Assembly: GCA_002394605.1 (NCBI GenBank)
Contig: DGUI01000011.1
Span: 1-64,000, forward strand
Source of the DNA: Mageeibacillus sp. UBA4314
GTDB taxonomy: Bacteria > Bacillota > Clostridia > Saccharofermentanales > Saccharofermentanaceae
Direction of reading: 5' to 3'
Length of the DNA stretch: 64,000 nucleotides
This document shows, in pieces, positions 35,007 to 42,290 of this stretch. A program made the translations under genes and the position numbers. The notes under the pieces are model-generated. The model had not been told where the DNA came from. It did no database searches and saw nothing but the letters and a program-made list of their open reading frames with translations. Every line of letters starts with the position of its first letter. Within the stretch, counting starts at the first letter, position 1.

Positions 35007-35032
35007 AGACGGACCTCATTTAAGGTCCGTCT
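35007..35032 (-). terminator. Terminator of surface-protein gene E
   Basis: A perfect AGACGGACCT/AGGTCCGTCT stem with a 6-base loop and TTTTACA tail on the minus strand, 23 bases after the stop of gene E. It separates E from the D-C-B-A operon. Confidence 0.8.
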
Positions 35033-35054
35033 GTCAAATCGTTTTAACAAAACG

Positions 35055-36353
35055 TCACGGATTCTTGCATGATCCATCCTCTCTGAACTTATATGTCTTC
35101 TTGCCAATCTTCAATGATGTATCCTTCACCATCTTCCCGTCAGAACCGAAATAGTACCATTCACCTGATTTCTTTACCCACTTTGCGGTATATGCCTCAC
35201 CAGAAGACTTCAGATAATAGGTATTACCCTCAGCATCAGTTTTCCAACCGGATTTCTGCATAACTCCCTTTGACGAGAAAAGATAATACTTTCCGCCAAG
35301 CTTTTTGACACCGGTTACAGCGGCGCCTGTCGTCTTACTGAAGTAGTACCATTTAGAGCTGATCTGCTTCCAACCTTTGACCATATTACCGTTCTTGTCA
35401 TAGTAATATCTCTTTCCGTCTTCTTTGATCCAGCCTTTGAGTATAACTTTGACCGAAGTCTTAAGTTTATAGGTCTTGCTTCCAAACTTAAAGGATGCAG
35501 TAAGCGTGCATTCTCCAAGGCCTTCTGCCTTAAATGTCTTGTTATCAGTGATAGAAACAACAGATGTATCTGACGATTTCCATGTAACGCAGGAAACTGA
35601 CTTTACGGGAAGCCCTTTAGTTCCCCAAGTCTCGGAGAACTTAATGCGGCCGGTGATCTTCGGGAGCGCATTTTCAGTCCCTAACTTAGCGTTGGGGACA
35701 CTTGATACTTTAAGTTTGATACTCTTGGCAAGAGATGTATCAACAGGTATACTTCTTGTCTGTTTGCCGTTTTTGGCTGCTGTCTTCGGAGTACTGCTCT
35801 TGTAACAGTCAAACTCCTGAACCCAAAAATCAATGCCGTCCAGTTTAACGTGAGCGATACCGATTGATTCGAAAGCAGGATCAAGCATATTCCTCCTGTG
35901 ACCCTGACCATCAAACTTCTTATCATCTTCTTTCCACATTTTGAATGCAGCTTTGTAAGTTTTAGGGCCGACTGCAATATTCTCACCGCACGAGCCTGCA
36001 TCATCGTAGGAACAGGTGTACCACCACTCGCCGTTGGGTCTCTCATGACTGAATTTCGCTGCAGCTTCCATCGCCCTCTGGATGGCAATCTGCTCAAGAC
36101 CATAGTCATATTTGAGCTTTGAGAGCTTACCACACCTATACTTTGCCTTATTATTCGATTTCCAATACCATGCCTTCCCGCTCGTACGGAAACTATTAAC
36201 GGACGACAGCATGCTTCTTGCAGAAGTCATATAGACATTGCATTTCATCTTCACCGAAACTGTAGAATCAGCAAATACGGTAATCCTCACAAAAGATAAA
36301 AGGATCACAACAGACACTAATGAAGCACTAATTCTTCTGAAAAATCTTCCCAT
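35055..36353 (-). CDS. Secreted CAP-domain protein E with wall-binding repeats
   Basis: A 432-residue exported protein. Signal peptide (MGRFFRRISASLVSVVILL to VFA), CAP domain (~40-190) with HERPNGE, GENIAVG and GHRRNML, a BIG_2-like domain (~215-300; TWKSSDTSVVSITDNKTFKAEG), then directly the wall-binding repeats ending CKNP. It is protein D without the Ig-like repeats. AGGGG eight bases upstream supports the ATG at 36353; the in-frame GTG three codons earlier overlaps the ribosome site. Its own promoter and terminator make it a single-gene unit. Confidence 0.86.
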   Translation of the reverse strand: MGRFFRRISASLVSVVILLSFVRITVFADSTVSVKMKCNVYMTSARSMLSSVNSFRTSGKAWYWKSNNKAKYRCGKLSKLKYDYGLEQIAIQRAMEAAAKFSHERPNGEWWYTCSYDDAGSCGENIAVGPKTYKAAFKMWKEDDKKFDGQGHRRNMLDPAFESIGIAHVKLDGIDFWVQEFDCYKSSTPKTAAKNGKQTRSIPVDTSLAKSIKLKVSSVPNAKLGTENALPKITGRIKFSETWGTKGLPVKSVSCVTWKSSDTSVVSITDNKTFKAEGLGECTLTASFKFGSKTYKLKTSVKVILKGWIKEDGKRYYYDKNGNMVKGWKQISSKWYYFSKTTGAAVTGVKKLGGKYYLFSSKGVMQKSGWKTDAEGNTYYLKSSGEAYTAKWVKKSGEWYYFGSDGKMVKDTSLKIGKKTYKFREDGSCKNP

Positions 36354-36425
36354 AACGAACACCCCTGTAATTACAGTCTCTTTTTAGTTTACTCTTCTGC
36401 GTCTCCCGTTGATATTGACATTAAC

Positions 36426-36454
36426 ATAGAATAAGCACGCAAGATTTCTGTCAA
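36426..36454 (-). promoter_or_regulatory. Promoter of surface-protein gene E
   Basis: A perfect TTGACA (minus strand, 36449-36454) with a 17-base spacer to a weaker TTCTAT (36426-36431). It lies between the asd terminator and gene E. Confidence 0.55.
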
Positions 36455-36460
36455 ATGTAA

Positions 36461-36487
36461 AAGAAGGACCTTGAAACAAGGTCCTTC
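36461..36487 (-). terminator. asd terminator
   Basis: AAGGACCTTG and CAAGGTCCTT form a 10-bp hairpin followed by CTTTT on the minus strand, 25 bases after the asd stop. Confidence 0.8.
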
Positions 36488-36511
36488 CTCAACAATAATT
36501 GATAATCTCTA

Positions 36512-37597
36512 TTACTTAGCCGTAATATATCCCTTTGCAGTGAGCAGCTCGGCAGTGAGCATTCCGCCTCCTGCAGCACCTCTCAGGGTATTGTGAGACA
36601 GACAGGTAAACTTGTAATCAAAGATATTGTCTTCTCTGAGCCTGCCTACGCTAACGCCCATTCCGTCACCAAACATTGCGTCAAGAGCGGGCTGGGGCCT
36701 GTTATCCTCATCAATATACTGCAGGAAATGCTCAGGTGCTGAAGGAAGCTTCAACTTCTGTGCCTCCCCTTCGAAAGTCTTCCACGCATTGATCATCTCA
36801 TCCATTGAAGGCTTATTCTCAAATGAGACACTGACTGCAGCAGTATGACCTTCCTGGACGGCAACTCTGTAGCACTGCGCAGAGATCACGGGATTCTTTG
36901 CAAGCTCGATATGATCTCCTGCAAGTTTACCCCAGACCTTAAGGGGTTCTTTCTCAGACTTCTCTTCCTCACCGCCGATGTAAGGGATCATATTTCCTAC
37001 CATCTCAGGCCAATCCTTGAAAGTCTTGCCTGCACCGGAGATAGCCTGGTAGGTGCATACCGAGATCTGCTTGATACCACGGTTAAGGAAAGGAGTAAGT
37101 GCAGGAACATAGCTCTGGATCGAGCAGTTTGGCTTGACTGCAATAAAACCTCTTACTGTACCGAGTCTCTTCCTCTGGGCATCGATAAGAGCAGCGTGGT
37201 CACTGTTGATCTCAGGGATGATCATTGGAACATCCTCAGTCCATCTGTTTGCAGAGTTGTTAGAGATAACGGGGGTCTCGAGCTTGGCGATCTTCTCCTC
37301 CAAAGCCCTGATCTCGTCCTTCTTCATATCAACTGCACAGAATGTGAAGTCGATCTGCTTGCAATACTCCTCAATATTATCAGTACCGTAAACTACAAGA
37401 TTCTTAACATAATCAGGCATCTCGCGGTCGATCTTCCATCTGCCTGCTACCGCTTCCTCGTAAGTCTTACCGGCAGATCTGGGTGATGCACATACCGCAA
37501 CACACTCAAACCAGGGATGACCGTCGAGGAGCGAGATAAAACGCTGTCCTACATAACCGGTAGCACCGATAACGCCTACTTTTAACTTCTTTTCCAT
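36512..37597 (-). CDS. asd: Aspartate-semialdehyde dehydrogenase
   Basis: Reduces aspartyl phosphate to the semialdehyde that feeds lysine, threonine and methionine synthesis. NADP loop GVIGATGYVGQRF (8-20), the ISNNSANR block, and the catalytic Cys158 in KPNCSIQ. At 361 residues, with the SNNSANR and CSIQSYVPAL signatures, it belongs to the archaeal/fungal-like branch rather than the E. coli branch. GAGGTG precedes the ATG. Its leader carries a 9-bp inverted repeat and sequence blocks also found before the ACT-hom genes. Confidence 0.93.
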   Translation of the reverse strand: MEKKLKVGVIGATGYVGQRFISLLDGHPWFECVAVCASPRSAGKTYEEAVAGRWKIDREMPDYVKNLVVYGTDNIEEYCKQIDFTFCAVDMKKDEIRALEEKIAKLETPVISNNSANRWTEDVPMIIPEINSDHAALIDAQRKRLGTVRGFIAVKPNCSIQSYVPALTPFLNRGIKQISVCTYQAISGAGKTFKDWPEMVGNMIPYIGGEEEKSEKEPLKVWGKLAGDHIELAKNPVISAQCYRVAVQEGHTAAVSVSFENKPSMDEMINAWKTFEGEAQKLKLPSAPEHFLQYIDEDNRPQPALDAMFGDGMGVSVGRLREDNIFDYKFTCLSHNTLRGAAGGGMLTAELLTAKGYITAK

Positions 37598-37614
37598 ACC
37601 ATTTCACCTCTCTT

Positions 37615-37641
37615 CAGTTGTCCTTCACAGACGGACAACTG
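37615..37641 (-). repeat. Inverted repeat in the asd leader
   Basis: CAGTTGTCC and GGACAACTG form a perfect 9-bp inverted repeat with a 9-base loop, between the asd promoter and its ribosome site. It could be an RNA hairpin or a protein operator. Confidence 0.6.
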
Positions 37642-37657
37642 TATTTCACTGGCGTAC

Positions 37658-37685
37658 ATTATAGCATATAGCATTTGTAAATCAA
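37658..37685 (-). promoter_or_regulatory. asd promoter
   Basis: Minus strand TTGATT (37680-37685), 16-base spacer, TATAAT (37658-37663), also preceded by TGC (extended -10). Confidence 0.65.
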
Positions 37686-37728
37686 TATTTTCGAGATGTA
37701 TAAAAATAAAACAAATCAATGCTAAAAT

Positions 37729-37745
37729 ATTGTTATATTAACAAT
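37729..37745. repeat. Perfect palindrome before the recombinase gene
   Basis: ATTGTTA-TAT-TAACAAT, 17 bp, ends 11 bases before the recombinase start and just before its ribosome site. It may be an operator; no matching regulator is known here. Confidence 0.5.
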
Positions 37746-37756
37746 GAGAGGTGCGG

Positions 37757-38731
37757 ATGGAGACTTTTCCCGTTCTCGACAACTACTGTAACTATATGCT
37801 GGCGGTGCTTGGCAGATCGGAACTGACTGTCAAGGAGTACAGGTATGACCTTATCGCTTTTTTCAGGTTTTATAAGCGCGACCACAAGATGGTCCCTCAG
37901 GATTCAGAGTTTGATGAGATCGACATCAGCGACATAAACGAGAAGATACTTAAGAAGATAACTACAGATGATATCCTCGTATTCCTGATATGGCTGTCCC
38001 GTGAGAGGAATCTGACGAATGCTTCGAGAGCCAGAAGAATATCTACGCTGAAGAGTTTCTTCAAGTACTGCCATTCCAAGAGGCATATCATCGACTCCAA
38101 TCCCGCATATGACATCGAGACTCCTAAGATAGGCAAGCGTAACCCCAAGTATCTTACTCTCGAACAGAGTACCGAACTGCTCGAACAGGCTTATAATTCA
38201 CCAAAGGAATCAAGTGAGCGTGATTTCTGTATCGTTACCCTCTTCCTTAACTGCGGCATGCGTCTTGCCGAGCTTAGAGGCATCGACATCGATGACATTC
38301 ACGGGAACATCCTGAACGTTGTCGGTAAGGGCAACAAAGAACGCACAATATATTTAAACCAGGCATGCCTTGACGCTCTTGATGAATGGCTCAAGAAGCG
38401 TTCAACACTTAAGATAAAACCGGAACACAGCAAGGCGCTGTTCATATCGAAGCGCGGGACAAGGATCTCTGATGACATGATCCAGATCGTCATCAAGGAT
38501 CTGATGATGCAGGCCGGGATCGATACCAAAGTCTATTCTGTCCACAAATTGAGACACACCGCAGCTACGCTGATGTATAAGTACGGTCAGGTAGATATCA
38601 GGAATCTGCAGTTGATCCTTGGACACCAGAGTGTCTCAACTACACAGATATACACTCATGTTGACGATGATCAGCTGCATAAGGCAGTAGAGAGTAATCC
38701 GCTGGCAAGCTTTAAACCGGAGGATAAGTAA
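37757..38731 (+). CDS. Xer-like tyrosine recombinase
   Basis: Site-specific tyrosine recombinase of 324 residues with an N-terminal SAM-like core-binding domain and a C-terminal catalytic domain. Catalytic residues: Arg169 (GMRLAELRG), a Lys in VGKGNKERTI, His263 and Arg266 (HKLRHTAA), His290 (LGHQS) and Tyr299 (IYTHV). Length and lack of extra domains fit XerC/XerD-type chromosome-dimer resolvases rather than phage integrases, and no phage genes or tRNA attachment site adjoin it. The start is the ATG at 37757 with AGAGG five bases upstream; the GTG at 37751 overlaps the ribosome site. Confidence 0.88.
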   Translation: METFPVLDNYCNYMLAVLGRSELTVKEYRYDLIAFFRFYKRDHKMVPQDSEFDEIDISDINEKILKKITTDDILVFLIWLSRERNLTNASRARRISTLKSFFKYCHSKRHIIDSNPAYDIETPKIGKRNPKYLTLEQSTELLEQAYNSPKESSERDFCIVTLFLNCGMRLAELRGIDIDDIHGNILNVVGKGNKERTIYLNQACLDALDEWLKKRSTLKIKPEHSKALFISKRGTRISDDMIQIVIKDLMMQAGIDTKVYSVHKLRHTAATLMYKYGQVDIRNLQLILGHQSVSTTQIYTHVDDDQLHKAVESNPLASFKPEDK

Positions 38732-38733
38732 GA

Positions 38734-39621
38734 TCAGCCTCTTGTTGCAGAAGGTTCTGCCTGCTCACTCTCGCCGGGCTCACCGCCTTCATCAGGTTCT
38801 CCACCCTCATCGGGTTCTCCACCCTCATCGGGTTCTCCACCCTCATCGGGTTCTCCGCCTTCGCCAGGCTGGGCCGGCTCTGTTACCTGATCAAGAGATA
38901 TTGTCTGACCCGGCTGTTCTGATCCCTCACCGTTATTGATCGACGGAGCTATCTGATCACCGTTGTCAACAAGATTATTGGACTGCGGTGCCTGAACAAA
39001 GCTCTTGCCCGGATCTGCATTAAGGGGGAAATACTGCATTGCAGTGACATATTTCTCCTGAAGGGAATTCGTCTCAAATACGGATTGCTCATTGACGAGC
39101 TTATCCTTGGAATAAGGTACTTTGATCGCAGCAAGGCTCACGAGCCATATCAACACGGAAACTATAAGGACCTCAAAGACAAGAAGCGGAGTTACCGGGA
39201 ACACATCCATGTACTTACGCATGGAAGATGAGGAATTATTCTTGTGCGAATCAGATGATATGAATTCCGCAACCTTAAATCCCTTGGAATCGATCTTGGT
39301 AATGATCTTCTCGAGCATTGAGTTACGCGTATATTCGTCAAGCATCCTCGGGGCAAAATTGAGATTATCCGGCAAAGGATACATCTCAACGATATCCTTG
39401 GCATTCTTAAGGAGCAGATCTCCGAATACATAGATAACGTCAGGTCCTTCGACGCTCTCACGCTTGGAATAGATGTCCTGGTAAGACTTGATTATCGCAT
39501 TCTCAGCCCTGGTAGTCTCCTTGGTGATCTCAAAGACAGACGGATAGACCATTGTTACCGTCTCATTATAGAAATCTGTAATATTCTCTCTTGTTAATTG
39601 TTTATTCCAAAGTTCAGCCAT
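38734..39621 (-). CDS. Membrane-anchored hypothetical protein, partner of the sensor-MFS gene
   Basis: A 295-residue protein not recognised as a whole. The N-terminal ~140 residues are cytoplasmic by charge and helical in look; residues ~14-52 (DFYNETVTMVYPSVF then AENAIIKSYQDIYSK) loosely resemble region 2 of ECF sigma factors, a speculative match. One transmembrane segment follows (~143-166), then an extracytoplasmic tail ending in a GEPDEG repeat. GAGG eight bases before the ATG at 39621 fixes the start, although the frame is open to 39777 inside the upstream gene. It begins 10 bases after the sensor-MFS stop, so the two are very likely co-expressed. Confidence 0.65.
   Translation of the reverse strand: MAELWNKQLTRENITDFYNETVTMVYPSVFEITKETTRAENAIIKSYQDIYSKRESVEGPDVIYVFGDLLLKNAKDIVEMYPLPDNLNFAPRMLDEYTRNSMLEKIITKIDSKGFKVAEFISSDSHKNNSSSSMRKYMDVFPVTPLLVFEVLIVSVLIWLVSLAAIKVPYSKDKLVNEQSVFETNSLQEKYVTAMQYFPLNADPGKSFVQAPQSNNLVDNGDQIAPSINNGEGSEQPGQTISLDQVTEPAQPGEGGEPDEGGEPDEGGEPDEGGEPDEGGEPGESEQAEPSATRG
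38783..38872 (-). repeat. Five 18-bp tandem repeats
   Basis: Five 18-bp units, the middle three identical, encode GEPDEG-type hexapeptides in the tail of the membrane-anchored partner. Whole codons are gained or lost, so copy changes would keep the frame. Confidence 0.85.
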
Positions 39622-39631
39622 TACCATTACC

Positions 39632-42229
39632 TCAGTTGTCGTTAGACTTCGGATAATATGCATTATTATCTCCGCTGTTCTGCTGTTGCTGCTTCTTCTT
39701 GTTGTCTCCGATATAGTAGGAGAATCCGGACATCGGATAGATGTAACCGACAAGCACGAAGAATGCCGTATAGACAAGGAATACTATCCTGATCTGGTTG
39801 ATGCCCAGTGCGATCATGTAGACAGGAAGGACAAACAGGAGACCAGAAAGGAACGTAAGCTCAGCAGCTCTCTTGATGTTGATCCTTGCCCCCTTGCCCA
39901 GGATCTCAAAGAGATCATAGACATAAGTATAATCATGGATCCCAAGGCTGAATCCCATCAGCGCGCAGGTTACGACCAGGAGCTTCGCAGATGGAAGCAG
40001 CGCGAAAGCGAGAAGTCCGACGATCGCAGACGTAGACTGGATCAATACTCTGTTGCGGGATGACAGCAGATAAGCGAATCTTGTCTTGACGAGCAGAGCT
40101 GCAAATATGGCCATGAAAGCTGCAACAAGATAATAGAACGCAGCCGTCGCTATCGAGATATTGACTTTCTCGAGGTAATTCGGCAGGAAAGCAACGAGGA
40201 ATGATACCTCCATACCGAGAACAACAAACGAAGACATAAGGAACTTACCAGCCCTCTTATGGGAGAACAGCTGAAGCCAGTTGTTGACTGACAGGAACGA
40301 TTCCTTGACAACGTTGTTGCCGCGCATGAAGTAGACCATTCCGAGAGCGGAAAGGATCAGTGTAGCACCGCAGATTATCGCAACGATCATGATGCCGAAC
40401 CTCTCGTAGCAGATGCCTGCAACGACGCTTCCGACAGTAATGCCGAGGAAGTTAGCCGTAGCCTGGACATTGTGGATCGTCCGGTCTTCAAAGTTCTTAT
40501 ATCCGAGCCTTCCGGCATTAAGACGGTAATCCCTGAGGTAATCATAGGGCATGCCGAAGCAGATACCGATCGGAAGCATGAAGCCCATCATTACGTATGG
40601 ATTGTTAAGCACGCCGGCAAGGAGTACAAAGAAGTATCCGACGGCTGTGATGAAGAGCAGTGCGATCCTTGACGTAAGCCTGCTCTTCAAGGTTCTCCTG
40701 ATCGAATTGAAACTGAAGAAACCGAATCCGAAGAACAGGTAACCGACAGCGATTATAAGCTGAAGGAGCCAGGGATTAAAGTCAGCATGTTCCAACGTAT
40801 CCTTGATGTAATTCGGATAGATGACAGGGATCATGGACGCTCCCAAAGCCTGGAAGAAAGTAAGGAATCTCACGGCATTAAGACCATACATGACAAGGAT
40901 CGGGGCATTGCCGGAGATCCCTTTTGTGATGGTGGATACGAGCAGATTAAGCTCAAAGATGATTATCGCCATCGATACTGCGATCGACATGATCGTGAAT
41001 ATCCAACTTAATGACATACCGTTAACGGAAGACTGGAAATCATCCCTGGGCATGCGAAGTTCAAGGATGCCTGTTACGGTATTATCCTGCGAGATTATAG
41101 GAGCGAGTGAAGCAACATAATTGACACCTGCATCTGCTCTGGTCGTAAAAGCGGTCTGCTGAAGATCAAAGCAGTTGATGTATTTATCGTTGTTGCCTGA
41201 CAGATAATACGGTTCAACGGTATCTGAAGCTGATGATGAATAGAACCTGAGGAATGAATCGCCCGTCTTTGTAAACACATCGACAAGATAAGGCTTATCA
41301 TCGTCATAAGTATAGATCGGAAGCGGGTACTTCATATCTTCTGACAGATTGGAATACCCGAGCAGAGCTGAAGAAGCAACCGTGATCTTCGACATGGTAT
41401 CGGCTCTCTCCGACTCGAGTGCCGCAACATAAGTATTCGACAGCTGCATTGACATGACTATCAGCACAACGAGCACGATCGAGAAGCAATAACCTATGGT
41501 AGACGACATCAGACGCTTCTCGCGGCTCCTCTGTGTCTCTCCGGCATTATTGCCGCCCTTCCCCTGCTTCTTGCGCATGAACCTGATGAGGAATTCCTGG
41601 ATGACAAAAAGGAAGATACCTGCAGCCAGACAGATAAGTACCGCTATGAAGATCCTGCCTTCGAGCTTGTTGCCAACGTCATCAAGCCCCTCAAAAGAGC
41701 ACTTATACTCAAATACACCGATACACATACCCGTATCATCAGTGATAGGAACGAGGACGCTCTCGCTGTTATCGTCAGTCATGACCTGAGGCGAGAATGT
41801 ACCCGTAAGCCAATCAGATATGTCAGCGCTCGCCACCGTAAACTCGGAAGCTTCACTGCCGCTTCCGGCAATGAGTGTCAGTTGACCGTTAAGATAGCTG
41901 AACAGAGCATACTTCTCCGTGGAAAGTGTCTCTGATGTGGTATCTGCGAGCATAAGATCAAATGTATTGATATACTTGACGGCAGCTTCAGTCGGATCTC
42001 CCTTGAGCTCATTTCCGTCAACCACCATCTTGACCATGTCACTTACCTGGTAGATCTTATCATGTGATATCGCCTTGAATTCTTCCTCATACTGAAGACG
42101 CATGTGATGCATCGCAAAAGATACTGATAAAACAGAAACCAGAAGTGAAACTATTATGAGTATGACGGCCCTGACCAGTCCGTTAAACAAATCGGTCTTA
42201 CCTTCATTTATATCGCGCCTTTCAGCCAT
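39632..42229 (-). CDS. MFS permease fused to two extracytoplasmic sensor-like regions
   Basis: An 865-residue membrane protein. A transmembrane segment at ~20-40 is followed by a ~150-residue extracytoplasmic region (41-191), two transmembrane segments (192-213, 244-264), a second extracytoplasmic region (265-405; ALESERADTMSKITVASSAL, ending VTGILELRMP), and a fourth (407-432). From ~443 to ~840 a 12-helix permease of the major facilitator superfamily follows, with RxGYK-type loops between helices. The N-terminal regions have the TM-sensor-TM layout and closing beta strands (SVLVPITDDTGMCIGVFEY; VASLAPIISQDNTVTGILEL) of Cache-like sensors. No kinase, cyclase or methyl-accepting domain is attached. 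GGGGG precedes the ATG by six bases. Substrate unknown. Confidence 0.72.
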   Translation of the reverse strand: MAERRDINEGKTDLFNGLVRAVILIIVSLLVSVLSVSFAMHHMRLQYEEEFKAISHDKIYQVSDMVKMVVDGNELKGDPTEAAVKYINTFDLMLADTTSETLSTEKYALFSYLNGQLTLIAGSGSEASEFTVASADISDWLTGTFSPQVMTDDNSESVLVPITDDTGMCIGVFEYKCSFEGLDDVGNKLEGRIFIAVLICLAAGIFLFVIQEFLIRFMRKKQGKGGNNAGETQRSREKRLMSSTIGYCFSIVLVVLIVMSMQLSNTYVAALESERADTMSKITVASSALLGYSNLSEDMKYPLPIYTYDDDKPYLVDVFTKTGDSFLRFYSSSASDTVEPYYLSGNNDKYINCFDLQQTAFTTRADAGVNYVASLAPIISQDNTVTGILELRMPRDDFQSSVNGMSLSWIFTIMSIAVSMAIIIFELNLLVSTITKGISGNAPILVMYGLNAVRFLTFFQALGASMIPVIYPNYIKDTLEHADFNPWLLQLIIAVGYLFFGFGFFSFNSIRRTLKSRLTSRIALLFITAVGYFFVLLAGVLNNPYVMMGFMLPIGICFGMPYDYLRDYRLNAGRLGYKNFEDRTIHNVQATANFLGITVGSVVAGICYERFGIMIVAIICGATLILSALGMVYFMRGNNVVKESFLSVNNWLQLFSHKRAGKFLMSSFVVLGMEVSFLVAFLPNYLEKVNISIATAAFYYLVAAFMAIFAALLVKTRFAYLLSSRNRVLIQSTSAIVGLLAFALLPSAKLLVVTCALMGFSLGIHDYTYVYDLFEILGKGARINIKRAAELTFLSGLLFVLPVYMIALGINQIRIVFLVYTAFFVLVGYIYPMSGFSYYIGDNKKKQQQQNSGDNNAYYPKSNDN

Positions 42230-42260
42230 ATTTAACCCCCGGATATGAACATTACTCTAT

Positions 42261-42289
42261 ATTATACAATAAAAACAAAAATTAATTAA
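42261..42289 (-). promoter_or_regulatory. Promoter of the sensor-MFS gene
   Basis: Minus strand TTAATT (42284-42289), 17-base spacer, perfect TATAAT (42261-42266), about 30 bases before the start. Confidence 0.55.
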
Positions 42290-42290
42290 A

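Noticed and set aside
20331..36353. Horizontally acquired island flanked by the tRNA genes
   Set aside because: No integrase, direct repeats or partial tRNA copy were seen at 36.4 kb, and most of the locus uses codons similar to the neighbours; only the upstream half of C looks different.
37757..38731. Tyrosine recombinase as a sign of a prophage or integrative element
   Set aside because: It has XerC/D size and no extra domain, no phage or conjugation genes adjoin it, and no attachment duplication is visible near the tRNA genes.
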